Shown here in pieces: positions 1 to 5,566 of a DNA stretch of 10,564 nucleotides. The notes under the pieces are model-generated. The model was not told the origin of the DNA. It saw only the letters and a program-made list of their open reading frames with translations, and made no database searches. Made by a program: the position numbers and the translations under genes. Within the stretch, counting starts at the first letter, position 1; every line of letters begins with the position of its first letter. Location: assembly GCA_958450865.1 (NCBI GenBank), contig CAUDNY010000016.1, forward strand, positions 1 to 10,564, read 5' to 3'. The stretch comes from an uncultured Collinsella sp. (GTDB lineage: Bacteria; Actinomycetota; Coriobacteriia; Coriobacteriales; Coriobacteriaceae).

Positions 1-54
1 GGCCGCGGCGGCCCGCGCTGCATGAGCATGCCCTTCTGGCGCGAGGACCTCTAA
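1..54 (+). CDS. arcA: arginine deiminase, C-terminal fragment (cut by window start)
   Basis: Only the last 17 codons and the TAA stop are inside the window. The readable tail is GRGGPRCMSMPFWREDL. This matches the conserved C-terminus of arginine deiminase, whose GRGG-x-x-C-M-S motif carries the nucleophilic cysteine that attacks the guanidinium carbon of arginine; here that Cys is codon 7 (bases 19-21). The enzyme converts arginine to citrulline and ammonia in the cytoplasm. Its position just ahead of an ornithine carbamoyltransferase gene supports the call, since the two enzymes act in sequence. The gene begins upstream of the window, so nothing can be said about its start or full length. 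Confidence 0.88.
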   Translation, partial: GRGGPRCMSMPFWREDL

Positions 55-66
55 GTCTTTCCGTTT

Positions 67-114
67 CCGGTGCGGTCTCCCTACAACCGCACCGGTTTCG
101 CCCGTCAAACGGGC
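67..114 (+). other. two intercistronic RNA hairpins between arcA and arcB
   Basis: The first hairpin has perfect 10-bp arms, CCGGTGCGGT (67-76) and ACCGCACCGG (86-95), with a 9-base loop. The second has 6-bp arms, GCCCGT (100-105) and ACGGGC (109-114), with a CAA loop. Neither is followed by a run of T, so they are poor intrinsic terminators. An mRNA processing or stabilising role, or partial termination between the two genes, is inferred from position. Confidence 0.55.
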
Positions 115-159
115 AACACTGATACTTATGTAATTCATTTCTTCGAAAGGATTCGAACC

Positions 160-1155
160 ATGGGTGTTAACCTCTCCGGCCGTAGCTTCCTCAAGCTCCT
201 CGACCTCACCACCGAGGAGATCGAGTACCTGCTCAAGCTCTCCAAGAACTTCAAGGACATGAAGCGCGCTGGCGTTCCGCACCGCTATCTCGAGGGCAAG
301 AACATCGTTCTGCTCTTCCAGAAGACCTCCACTCGTACCCGCTGCGCCTTTGAGGTCGGCGGCATGGATCTGGGCATGGGCGTCACCTACCTCGATCCGG
401 GTTCGTCGCAGATGGGCAAGAAGGAGTCCATCGAGGACACCGCCCGCGTTCTCGGCCGCATGTATGACGGCATCGAGTTCCGTGGCTTTGCCCAGGACGA
501 CGTCGAGGAGCTCGCTGCTAAGTCCGGCGTGCCCGTGTGGAACGGCCTGACCACCGAGTGGCACCCCACCCAGATGCTCGCCGACATCCTGACCGTCCAG
601 GAGAACTTCAACTACGACATCAAGGGCAAGACTCTCGTCTTCATGGGCGACTGCAAGAACAATGTTGCTCGCTCCCTCATGGTCGTCTGCTCCAAGCTCG
701 GTATGAACTTCGTGGCCTGTGGCCCCGAGGAGTGCATGCCCGCCGACGACGTCATCGAGGCCTGCAAGCCCATCGCCGAGGCCAACGGCTGCACCATCAA
801 GCTGACCACCGACGTCAAGGACGGCGTCACCGGTGCCGACGTTATCTACACCGACGTGTGGGTCTCCATGGGCGAGCCCGACGAGGTCTGGGCCGAGCGC
901 ATCGCTCAGCTCACCCCGTATCGTGTCACCTCCGAGGTCATGGCTATGGCCAACCCGGGTGCCATCTTCCTGCACTGCCTGCCCAGCTTCCACGACACCA
1001 ACACCACCATTGGCGCCGAGAAGTGCGAGCAGTTCGGCATCACCGAGCAGGAGGTCACCGACGAGGTCTTCGAGAGCCCCGCTTCCAAGGTCTTCGACGA
1101 GGCCGAGAACCGCATGCACACCATCAAGGCTGTCATGTACGCTACGCTCAAGTAA
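160..1155 (+). CDS. arcB: ornithine carbamoyltransferase, catabolic
   Basis: This 331-residue cytoplasmic enzyme interconverts ornithine plus carbamoyl phosphate with citrulline plus phosphate. Family motifs are intact: the carbamoyl-phosphate loop STRTR at residues 57-61, HPTQ at 135-138, the ornithine-side SMG loop within DVWVSMG, and the catalytic HCLP at 272-275. The length is normal for the family. I chose ATG 160 over an in-frame GTG at 70 because GAAAGG (145-150) lies at good ribosome-binding distance. The earlier start would add 30 residues encoded by the hairpin-rich spacer, and conserved homology begins at the NLSGRSFLKLLDLT segment. Lying between arcA and an arginine/ornithine-type carrier, it most likely runs in the catabolic direction, phosphorolysing citrulline. 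A biosynthetic argF role cannot be excluded from sequence alone. Codons are strongly biased to C-ending and AAG/GAG forms, which suggests high expression. Confidence 0.95.
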   Translation: MGVNLSGRSFLKLLDLTTEEIEYLLKLSKNFKDMKRAGVPHRYLEGKNIVLLFQKTSTRTRCAFEVGGMDLGMGVTYLDPGSSQMGKKESIEDTARVLGRMYDGIEFRGFAQDDVEELAAKSGVPVWNGLTTEWHPTQMLADILTVQENFNYDIKGKTLVFMGDCKNNVARSLMVVCSKLGMNFVACGPEECMPADDVIEACKPIAEANGCTIKLTTDVKDGVTGADVIYTDVWVSMGEPDEVWAERIAQLTPYRVTSEVMAMANPGAIFLHCLPSFHDTNTTIGAEKCEQFGITEQEVTDEVFESPASKVFDEAENRMHTIKAVMYATLK

Positions 1156-1170
1156 GAGCATCTAGCATCT

Positions 1171-1208
1171 CGCTCGGGGTGTATTGTTGAACACCCCGAG
1201 CGGCTTTA
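1171..1208 (+). terminator. intrinsic terminator after arcB
   Basis: A perfect 12-bp stem, CGCTCGGGGTGT (1171-1182) and ACACCCCGAGCG (1191-1202), encloses an 8-base loop and is followed by a weak T-containing tail (GCTTTAT). It starts 15 bases after the arcB stop. The poor T-tract suggests partial read-through into the carrier gene is possible. Confidence 0.75.
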
Positions 1209-1218
1209 TCTGGTAAAA

Positions 1219-1269
1219 ATCTCGCATCGAGCGGCAGGCACGGCACGGAAGAGCCGCTTCGGGCGAGAT
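1219..1269 (+). other. two-tier hairpin in the leader of the carrier gene
   Basis: The outer arms ATCTCGC (1219-1225) and GCGAGAT (1263-1269) are perfect complements. Inside them AGCGGC (1230-1235) pairs with GCCGCT (1253-1258). The structure ends 16 bases before the ribosome-binding site of the carrier gene. It may stabilise the mRNA or control translation; nothing identifies a ligand. Confidence 0.45.
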
Positions 1270-1302
1270 CAGTAAATGATTTATGAAGGGGGGATGAGAA
1301 CT

Positions 1303-2781
1303 ATGACTGAGACCGCTAAGAAAAAGCGCGGTATGCCTTCATCGTTCACCATTCTTCTTGCTCTGCTGGCAATTGTTGCAGTTGTTACCGTTATCGTCTC
1401 CGGCACGTCCGGCGGCGCGGTTACTGCCGCCCGTCTGAGCGATTTCTGCACCGCCCCGATTAAGGGCTTCGCTGACGCTCTGCCCGTCTGCCTCTTCGTT
1501 ATGATCCTGGGCGGCTTCCTCGGTATGATGACCGAGACCGGCGCCCTGGACAACGGCATCGCCGTTCTGGTGCAGAAGCTTAAGGGCAACGAGATTATGC
1601 TCATTCCCGTGCTGATGCTCATCTTCTCCCTCGGTGGTACCACCTATGGTATGTGCGAGGAGACCGTTCCCTTCTACGCCCTGCTCGCCGCTACCATGAT
1701 GGCTGCCGGCTTCGACCCGATGGTCGGCGCCGCTACCGTCCTGCTCGGCGCTGGCTGCGGCTGCCTGGGCTCCACGGTTAACCCGTTCGCCGTCGGCGCT
1801 GCCGTCGACGCCCTGACCGGCGTTGACATTGCCGTGAACCAGTCCATCATCATCGGCCTCGGTGCCGTCCTGTGGCTTGTTACCACCGTCATGTCCATCG
1901 TCTTCGTGATGAACTATGCCAAGAAGGTCAAGGCTGACAAGGGTTCCACCATCCTCTCGATGCAGGAGCTCAAGGACGCCGAAGAGGCTCACGGCAAGGC
2001 TGCTTCCGAGGTCCACAAGGAGGTCAAGCTCACCGGTCGTCAGAAGGGTGTTCTGATCGCCTTCGCCTTCACCTTCGTCGTCATGATCGTCGGCTTCATC
2101 CCGCTGGCCGACCTCAACGAGGGCGTCGCCAACTTCTTTGACGCTGGCGCTGTCTACGATGCCGACGGTAACGCCGTCGTTCAGGGCTGGTCTGCCCTGA
2201 TCACCGGCCTGCCCATTGGCCAGTGGTACTTCGACGAGGCTTCCACCTGGTTCTTCCTCATGGCCGTCCTGATCGGTATCATCGGTGGCCTGTCCGAGAA
2301 GCAGATCGTCAACACCTTCATCACCGGCGCTGCCGACATGATGTCCGTTGTTCTCGTCATCGCCCTTGCTCGTGGTATCTCCGTCCTCATGGCTAACACC
2401 GGCCTCGACGTCTACGTCCTCGACGCTGCTGCCAATGCTCTGGCTGGCCTGTCCGGCGTGATCTTCGCTCCCATGAGCTTCCTGGTCTACTTCGGCCTGT
2501 CCTTCCTGATCCCCTCGACCTCCGGTATGGCTACCGTTTCCATGCCCATCATGGGACCGCTGGCTGTTAAGCTCGGCTTCTCGCCCGAGGTCATGGTCAT
2601 GATCTTCTCCGCCGCCATCGGTGTCGTGAACCTGTTCACCCCGACCTCCGGCGCCATCATGGGCGGTCTCGCCCTGGCCAAGATCGAGTGGACGACCTGG
2701 CTCAAGTTTGCCCTTAAGCTCATCGTCGCTCTCTCCGTCGTCTGCGCCGTCATCCTGACCGTCGCCTGCGTGCTGCTCTAA
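1303..2781 (+). CDS. YfcC/DcuC-family carrier, probable arginine/ornithine antiporter
   Basis: This 492-residue polytopic inner-membrane protein resembles the YfcC family (C4-dicarboxylate anaerobic carrier DcuC fold). The basic N-terminus followed by MPSSFTILLALLAIVAVV and the GGTTYGMCEETVPFYALL segment are typical. About a dozen hydrophobic segments run through it, with a hydrophilic cytoplasmic-looking stretch around residues 210-250 (KKVKADKGST, EVHKEVK) and another near 275-300. Family members linked to arginine deiminase genes (ArcD2-type) exchange arginine for ornithine, and that substrate is inferred here from the arcA-arcB context. I chose ATG 1303 because AAGGGGGG (1286-1293) lies 9 bases upstream. 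The in-frame ATGs at 1276 and 1294 precede or abut that site. A terminator-like stem separates it from arcB, so it may be read through or separately expressed. Other YfcC substrates, such as dicarboxylates or peptides, remain possible. Confidence 0.87.
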   Translation: MTETAKKKRGMPSSFTILLALLAIVAVVTVIVSGTSGGAVTAARLSDFCTAPIKGFADALPVCLFVMILGGFLGMMTETGALDNGIAVLVQKLKGNEIMLIPVLMLIFSLGGTTYGMCEETVPFYALLAATMMAAGFDPMVGAATVLLGAGCGCLGSTVNPFAVGAAVDALTGVDIAVNQSIIIGLGAVLWLVTTVMSIVFVMNYAKKVKADKGSTILSMQELKDAEEAHGKAASEVHKEVKLTGRQKGVLIAFAFTFVVMIVGFIPLADLNEGVANFFDAGAVYDADGNAVVQGWSALITGLPIGQWYFDEASTWFFLMAVLIGIIGGLSEKQIVNTFITGAADMMSVVLVIALARGISVLMANTGLDVYVLDAAANALAGLSGVIFAPMSFLVYFGLSFLIPSTSGMATVSMPIMGPLAVKLGFSPEVMVMIFSAAIGVVNLFTPTSGAIMGGLALAKIEWTTWLKFALKLIVALSVVCAVILTVACVLL

Positions 2782-2883
2782 GTACCCAACGGGTACCCCA
2801 CGGAAACCTTGACGATCCTGTAGAGGATCACCTGGTCATCGTCTGTCCGGTGGGGTGAACCCACCGGTAGACTCCTACCTTTA
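2782..2883 (+). other. multi-hairpin 3' region after the carrier gene
   Basis: Several small inverted repeats lie back to back: GTACCC/GGGTAC (2782-2796, 3-base loop), GATCCT/AGGATC (2814-2829, GTAG loop), CCGGTGGG/CCCACCGG (2847-2867, GTGAA loop) and GGTAG/CTACC (2866-2879). Some pairings exclude each other: ACCCCAC near 2795-2801 can instead pair with GTGGGGT at 2850-2856. This could be a structured 3' UTR or a small RNA. I do not recognise a known RNA family. Confidence 0.4.
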
Positions 2884-2920
2884 GCCCCCTTCCGTTCCGT
2901 GCGCGGGAGGGGGCGCTCTT
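2884..2920 (+). terminator. terminator-like stem closing the arginine locus
   Basis: GCCCCCTTCC (2884-2893) pairs with GGGAGGGGGC (2905-2914) over 10 bp with one G-U pair and an 11-base loop. It is followed by GCTCTTGTG, a weak T-tract. It is the most stable stem after the carrier stop, so it is the likely 3' end of the transcript. Confidence 0.6.
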
Positions 2921-2922
2921 GT

Positions 2923-2950
2923 GTTCCGGCGTTTTACCAAACGCCGGAAC
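2923..2950. repeat. perfect 12-bp inverted repeat
   Basis: GTTCCGGCGTTT (2923-2934) and AAACGCCGGAAC (2939-2950) are perfect complements around a TACC loop. No T-run follows the right arm on the + strand and no convincing one follows on the - strand. It is the first of three large palindromes in the 350-base gap before the DUF1846 gene. Confidence 0.8.
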
Positions 2951-2963
2951 CACTTGACGCTGC

Positions 2964-3061
2964 AAGCCCGCCAGAGCGGCAATCTGACGTTCAATCGTCG
3001 GGCATGGCCAAAAGGCCTATGCCCTCCTCTTTCACGTCACCTTGCTCGCTCTGGCGGGCTT
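2964..3061. repeat. 98-base nested inverted repeat
   Basis: Outer arms of 15 bp, AAGCCCGCCAGAGCG (2964-2978) and CGCTCTGGCGGGCTT (3047-3061), are perfect. Within them TGACGT (2985-2990) pairs with ACGTCA (3034-3039). At the tip GGGCATGGCC (3000-3009) pairs with GGCC-T-ATGCCC (3014-3024) around an AAAA loop with a one-base bulge. Three aligned layers of complementarity make chance unlikely. It could be a mobile palindromic element (REP/MITE type) or a structured RNA. Short reading frames across it look like by-products. Confidence 0.75.
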
Positions 3062-3135
3062 TCGCTGGCTTATGCTCCACCTGCGACGTTTCCATTATTG
3101 ATACAAAGGCCAGGTTTGTTTGAACCAAGAAGGGG

Positions 3136-3204
3136 AAGTTGCGGTGGAATAGTTCCCGTTTGGCCGTCTTGAGGGGTTAAACGGGAACTATTTCACCGCA
3201 ACTT
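3136..3204. repeat. 26-bp inverted repeat with 17-base loop
   Basis: The arms at 3136-3161 and 3179-3204 are complementary over 26 bases with a single G-T pair. The left arm begins AAGTTGCGGTG and ends AGTTCCCGTTT; the right arm mirrors it. The loop is 3162-3178. No T-run follows, so it is unlikely to be just a terminator. It sits 63 bases upstream of the -10 of the next gene. The size and perfection suggest a dispersed palindromic element, but copy number cannot be judged from one window. Confidence 0.8.
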
Positions 3205-3266
3205 ATCGATGGCGTGTTTGGTTGGTGCCAGTTGATTGCTTGGGCGTTGGGGAGGGTCTGCTCCGT

Positions 3267-3272
3267 TATAAT
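3267..3272 (+). promoter_or_regulatory. -10 element of the DUF1846 gene promoter
   Basis: A consensus TATAAT lies 39 bases before the ATG. No good -35 sits at 16-18 bp: TTGGGG starting at 3247 gives a 14-bp spacer and TTGGGC at 3240 gives 21. The -10 call is good; the -35 is unresolved. Confidence 0.6.
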
Positions 3273-3311
3273 CGCCTAGAACATTAATTGGAAACGGGAC
3301 GGGAGCCATAT

Positions 3312-4793
3312 ATGCGCCAGGGTTTCGACAACGCGAAGTATATCGAGCTGCAGGCTGCTCATATTAAGGAGCGCATCTCGCAGTTTGGTGGCAAGCTCTA
3401 TTTGGAGTTTGGCGGCAAGCTGTTTGATGACTATCATGCGAGCCGCGTGCTGCCGGGTTTTGAACCGGACAGCAAGTTCCGCATGCTCAAGAGCATCGCC
3501 GACGATGTCGAGGTTATCATCGCGATCAACGCGAACCACATCGAGAAAAACAAGGCTCGCGGTGACCTTGGCATTACCTATGACGAGGATGTGCTGCGCC
3601 TGGTTGACCTGTTCCGCGGCAACGGCTTTGCCGTCGCGGCCGTGGTCATCACCCAGTACGCCGGCCAGCCCGCTGCCGATGTGTTCCGCAACCGCCTGAA
3701 CGCGCTCGGTATTCCCGCCAAGCTGCACTATCCCATCGAGGGGTATCCGCACGATGTCGATCTGATCGTGTCCGACGACGGCTATGGCAAGAACGAGTTT
3801 GTCGAGACCACCCGTCCGCTCGTCGTCGTGACGGCACCCGGCCCCGGTTCGGGCAAGCTCGCCACTTGCCTCTCGCAGCTGTATCACGAGCATAAGCACG
3901 GTACCGCCGCCGGCTATGCCAAGTTTGAGACCTTCCCGGTTTGGAATCTGCCCCTTACGCATCCGGTCAACATTGCCTACGAGGCCGCCACGGCAGACCT
4001 CGACGATGCCAACATCATCGACTCGTTCCACCTTGAGGCCTACAACAAGACCACGGTCAACTACAACCGCGACGTCGAGGCCTTCCCGGTAGTCCGTGCC
4101 CTGATGGAAAAGATCCTGGGCAAGAGCCCCTACCAGAGCCCTACGGACATGGGCGTCAATATGGTCGGCTTTGCCATCACCGATGACGATGCCTGCCGCG
4201 ACGCTTCCAAGATGGAGATCGTCCGCCGCTACTTTACCGCGGTCGAAAATGTGCGCCGTACCGGCGTGGGCGATGAGCAAGTCGACCGTCTCAAGATTAT
4301 TATGAAGAAAGCCGGCATCGATAAGAACTACTCGCCGGCGCGCTCGGCGGCCCTCACCAGGGAGCAGCTCACGGGCGGTCCCGTGGGTGCCATGGTCATG
4401 CCCGATGGTTCCGTGGTGACCGGTAAGACCTCTACGCGCCTGGGCGCCGCAAGTTCGCTCATTATGAACGCCCTCAAGCATGTCTCGGGCGTCGACCTTG
4501 AGCTCGAGGTCATTAGCGATGAGGCGATCGAGCCCATCAGCAAGCTCAAGACGCATTTCCTGGGCAGCAAAAACCCGCGCCTCCACACCGACGAGACGCT
4601 TATGGCGTTGTCGATCACCTCGGCCACGAGTGAGACGGCCGCTCGCGTCCTTTCGGGCCTGGAGCAGCTGCGCGGTTGCGATGCCTTCTTTAGCGTGATC
4701 ATCTCGCCGACGGACGAGACGGTACTGCGCAAACTGGGTATCAACGTGTGCTGCGAGCCCAAGTTCGAGCGCCGCGGTTTCTTCCATCGCTAA
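3312..4793 (+). CDS. DUF1846/UPF0371 family protein, function unknown
   Basis: This 493-residue protein is soluble by appearance and matches the DUF1846 (UPF0371) family from its opening segment GFDNAKYIELQAAHIKERI and LYLEFGGKLFDDYHASRVLPGF onward. The full expected length (about 490-500) is present. A Walker-A-like APGPGSGK stretch (K182) follows a hydrophobic strand, VVVTA, which would suit nucleotide or phosphate binding; that role is my inference. Other conserved-looking blocks are HPVNIAYEAATADL, YNRDVEAFPV and MGVNMVGFAITDD. ATG 3312 is chosen over TTG 3288 because GGGAG (3301-3305) is 6 bases upstream. The gene has its own -10 and a strong terminator, so it appears to stand alone and its neighbours say little about its job. 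The family is common in gut and lactic acid bacteria but I know of no established activity. Confidence 0.88.
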   Translation: MRQGFDNAKYIELQAAHIKERISQFGGKLYLEFGGKLFDDYHASRVLPGFEPDSKFRMLKSIADDVEVIIAINANHIEKNKARGDLGITYDEDVLRLVDLFRGNGFAVAAVVITQYAGQPAADVFRNRLNALGIPAKLHYPIEGYPHDVDLIVSDDGYGKNEFVETTRPLVVVTAPGPGSGKLATCLSQLYHEHKHGTAAGYAKFETFPVWNLPLTHPVNIAYEAATADLDDANIIDSFHLEAYNKTTVNYNRDVEAFPVVRALMEKILGKSPYQSPTDMGVNMVGFAITDDDACRDASKMEIVRRYFTAVENVRRTGVGDEQVDRLKIIMKKAGIDKNYSPARSAALTREQLTGGPVGAMVMPDGSVVTGKTSTRLGAASSLIMNALKHVSGVDLELEVISDEAIEPISKLKTHFLGSKNPRLHTDETLMALSITSATSETAARVLSGLEQLRGCDAFFSVIISPTDETVLRKLGINVCCEPKFERRGFFHR

Positions 4794-4827
4794 GTTTGAA
4801 GCACCGCGGTAATTGCATTGCATTTTG

Positions 4828-4860
4828 GCCGTATCGGGTTAGCGCCCGGTACGGCTTTTT
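4828..4860 (+). terminator. intrinsic terminator after the DUF1846 gene
   Basis: GCCGTATCGGG (4828-4838) pairs with CCCGGTACGGC (4845-4855) over 11 bp with one G-U pair and a 6-base loop, followed directly by TTTTT (4856-4860). This is a classic rho-independent terminator. Confidence 0.9.
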
Positions 4861-4926
4861 GATCAATAAAGCGCCTATTTCGGCGAAAAATAGCCGTTTA
4901 CCTGCCTAGAAACAATTTGAGCGGTA

Positions 4927-4932
4927 TACAAT
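4927..4932 (+). promoter_or_regulatory. -10 element upstream of the winged-helix gene
   Basis: TACAAT (within GTATACAATAAC) lies after the preceding terminator and about 120 bases before the chosen start. The -35 region at the expected distance (about 4904-4909) is weak. The implied leader of roughly 110 bases contains an 8-bp hairpin, CATGATGG (4966-4973) with CCATCGTG (4984-4991), one pair being G-T. Confidence 0.5.
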
Positions 4933-5049
4933 AACCGTAACTGTTTCATCCTTAGCGGGATGCCGCATGATGGATATTACCTGCCATCGTGAGGTGTGTC
5001 GGTCGCGCACGGCGCGTTAGATGCTCGTGCTCGGTTTGAGGAGGCTGCT

Positions 5050-5388
5050 ATGGCGGGCAAGGGCCGTGCGAGTGTCAACGATATGAAGCGTGTCGAGGTG
5101 CTGGTGTTGATGGAGATCGACCAGCAAACCGAAGACAATGGCGGGCCGTATGGTTTCTCGCGCAAAACGCTTGCCGAGCGCGTGGGGGTTTCGCCGTATC
5201 GTGCCCGCGCCGCAATCGATCGCTTGGATTCCGAAGGCATGATTGATGTCGTCTCGCGTTATAGCGACGACGGCGGTCAGCTTGCAAATGGCATTTGCCT
5301 CACCGAACGTGGCAAGTGGTATCTTGAGGGCGTCCGTACCGGCATGCTCGTTCAAGAAATGCTCGAAGACGAGGTTGCTGATCGATAG
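5050..5388 (+). CDS. small winged-helix DNA-binding protein
   Basis: This 112-residue protein looks like a stand-alone transcription factor. Residues 13-26 form an amphipathic helix (KRVEVLVLMEIDQQ). Residues 37-59 read as a helix-turn-helix (SRKTLAERVGVSP then YRARAAIDRLDSEG). Residues 64-84 look like the wing (MIDVVSRYSDDGGQ...ICLTERG), followed by a C-terminal helix. The layout resembles MarR/PadR-type or phage-replication-type winged helices, but I cannot assign a subfamily. ATG 5050 is preceded by GAGGAGG (5038-5044) at 5 bases. A GTG at 4996 would add 18 residues but has no such site. The gene has its own promoter region and terminator and lies 178 bases upstream of pyrG. Regulation of pyrG or of itself is a guess from proximity only. 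No membrane segment or extra domain is seen. Confidence 0.78.
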   Translation: MAGKGRASVNDMKRVEVLVLMEIDQQTEDNGGPYGFSRKTLAERVGVSPYRARAAIDRLDSEGMIDVVSRYSDDGGQLANGICLTERGKWYLEGVRTGMLVQEMLEDEVADR

Positions 5389-5412
5389 CATCATGTAATC
5401 CTTGCCATAGCG

Positions 5413-5445
5413 ACGCCGCCTGGGAAACCGGGCGGCGTTTTGTTT
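5413..5445 (+). terminator. intrinsic terminator after the winged-helix gene
   Basis: ACGCCGCCTGG (5413-5423) pairs with CCGGGCGGCGT (5428-5438) over 11 bp with one G-U pair and a GAAA tetraloop, followed by TTTTGTTT. It separates the gene from pyrG. Confidence 0.9.
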
Positions 5446-5479
5446 CAAGATTGAGAAATGCAATCGCACGCGAGAAAAA

Positions 5480-5511
5480 TTGCGAACGGTTCGCGGTGCG
5501 AGTATTACAAT
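5480..5511 (+). promoter_or_regulatory. pyrG promoter with overlapping palindrome
   Basis: TTGCGA (5480-5485) and TATTAC (5503-5508) are spaced 17 bp, each matching 4 of 6 consensus bases. TACAAT at 5506-5511 is an alternative -10 with a 20-bp spacer. A perfect palindrome, GCGAAC-G-GTTCGC (5482-5494), overlaps the -35 and the spacer, where a repressor would block RNA polymerase. The binding protein is unknown. Confidence 0.5.
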
Positions 5512-5525
5512 GAAGACCCGTAAGA

Positions 5526-5534
5526 TGTGGATAA
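5526..5534 (-). promoter_or_regulatory. consensus DnaA box in the pyrG leader
   Basis: TGTGGATAA on the + strand is the exact complement of the consensus DnaA box TTATCCACA. It lies about 15-20 bases downstream of the -10 candidates and 32 bases before the pyrG start. By a rough count (two strands, about 10.5 kb, 9 fixed bases, equal base frequencies) fewer than 0.1 copies are expected by chance. It is a lone box with no AT-rich unwinding region, so it is not an origin. Confidence 0.5.
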
Positions 5535-5566
5535 ACAACTTCTACGGGAAGCGCAGGTAACTCAAT

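Noticed and set aside
70..159. Upstream GTG start for arcB adding 30 residues
   Set aside because: The extra codons lie in the hairpin-rich spacer and lack a ribosome site, while ATG 160 has GAAAGG at good spacing and homology begins there.
2782..2883. A tRNA, SRP RNA or known riboswitch
   Set aside because: No T-loop, anticodon arm, SRP tetraloop motif or recognisable aptamer core was found; only unassigned hairpins.
2899..3172. Two short plus-strand frames across the palindrome cluster
   Set aside because: They run through inverted repeats, have no ribosome site, and their translations show no protein-like features.
2923..3204. CRISPR array
   Set aside because: The repeats are unrelated inverted repeats, not regularly spaced direct repeats, and no cas gene is nearby.
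3276..4823. 515-codon open frame on the minus strand opposite the DUF1846 gene
   Set aside because: It mirrors the high-GC codon pattern of a well-recognised gene, shows no recognisable motif, and would require complete antisense overlap.
4967..5020. 17-codon upstream reading frame (MMDITCHREVCRSRTAR) in the leader of the winged-helix gene
   Set aside because: It has a weak GCGGGA ribosome site, no regulatory codon bias and overlaps a hairpin; a leader peptide is possible but unsupported.
4996..5049. GTG start extending the winged-helix protein by 18 residues
   Set aside because: ATG 5050 has a strong GAGGAGG ribosome site, and the extension would encode a low-complexity Ala/Arg stretch outside the fold.
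5526..5534. Replication origin
   Set aside because: There is a single DnaA box without a cluster, AT-rich unwinding element or dnaA/dnaN neighbours.
5512..5566. Bacillus-type reiterative-transcription attenuator in the pyrG leader
   Set aside because: No initial G-run and no matching terminator stem with C-rich arm is present between the promoter and the start codon.
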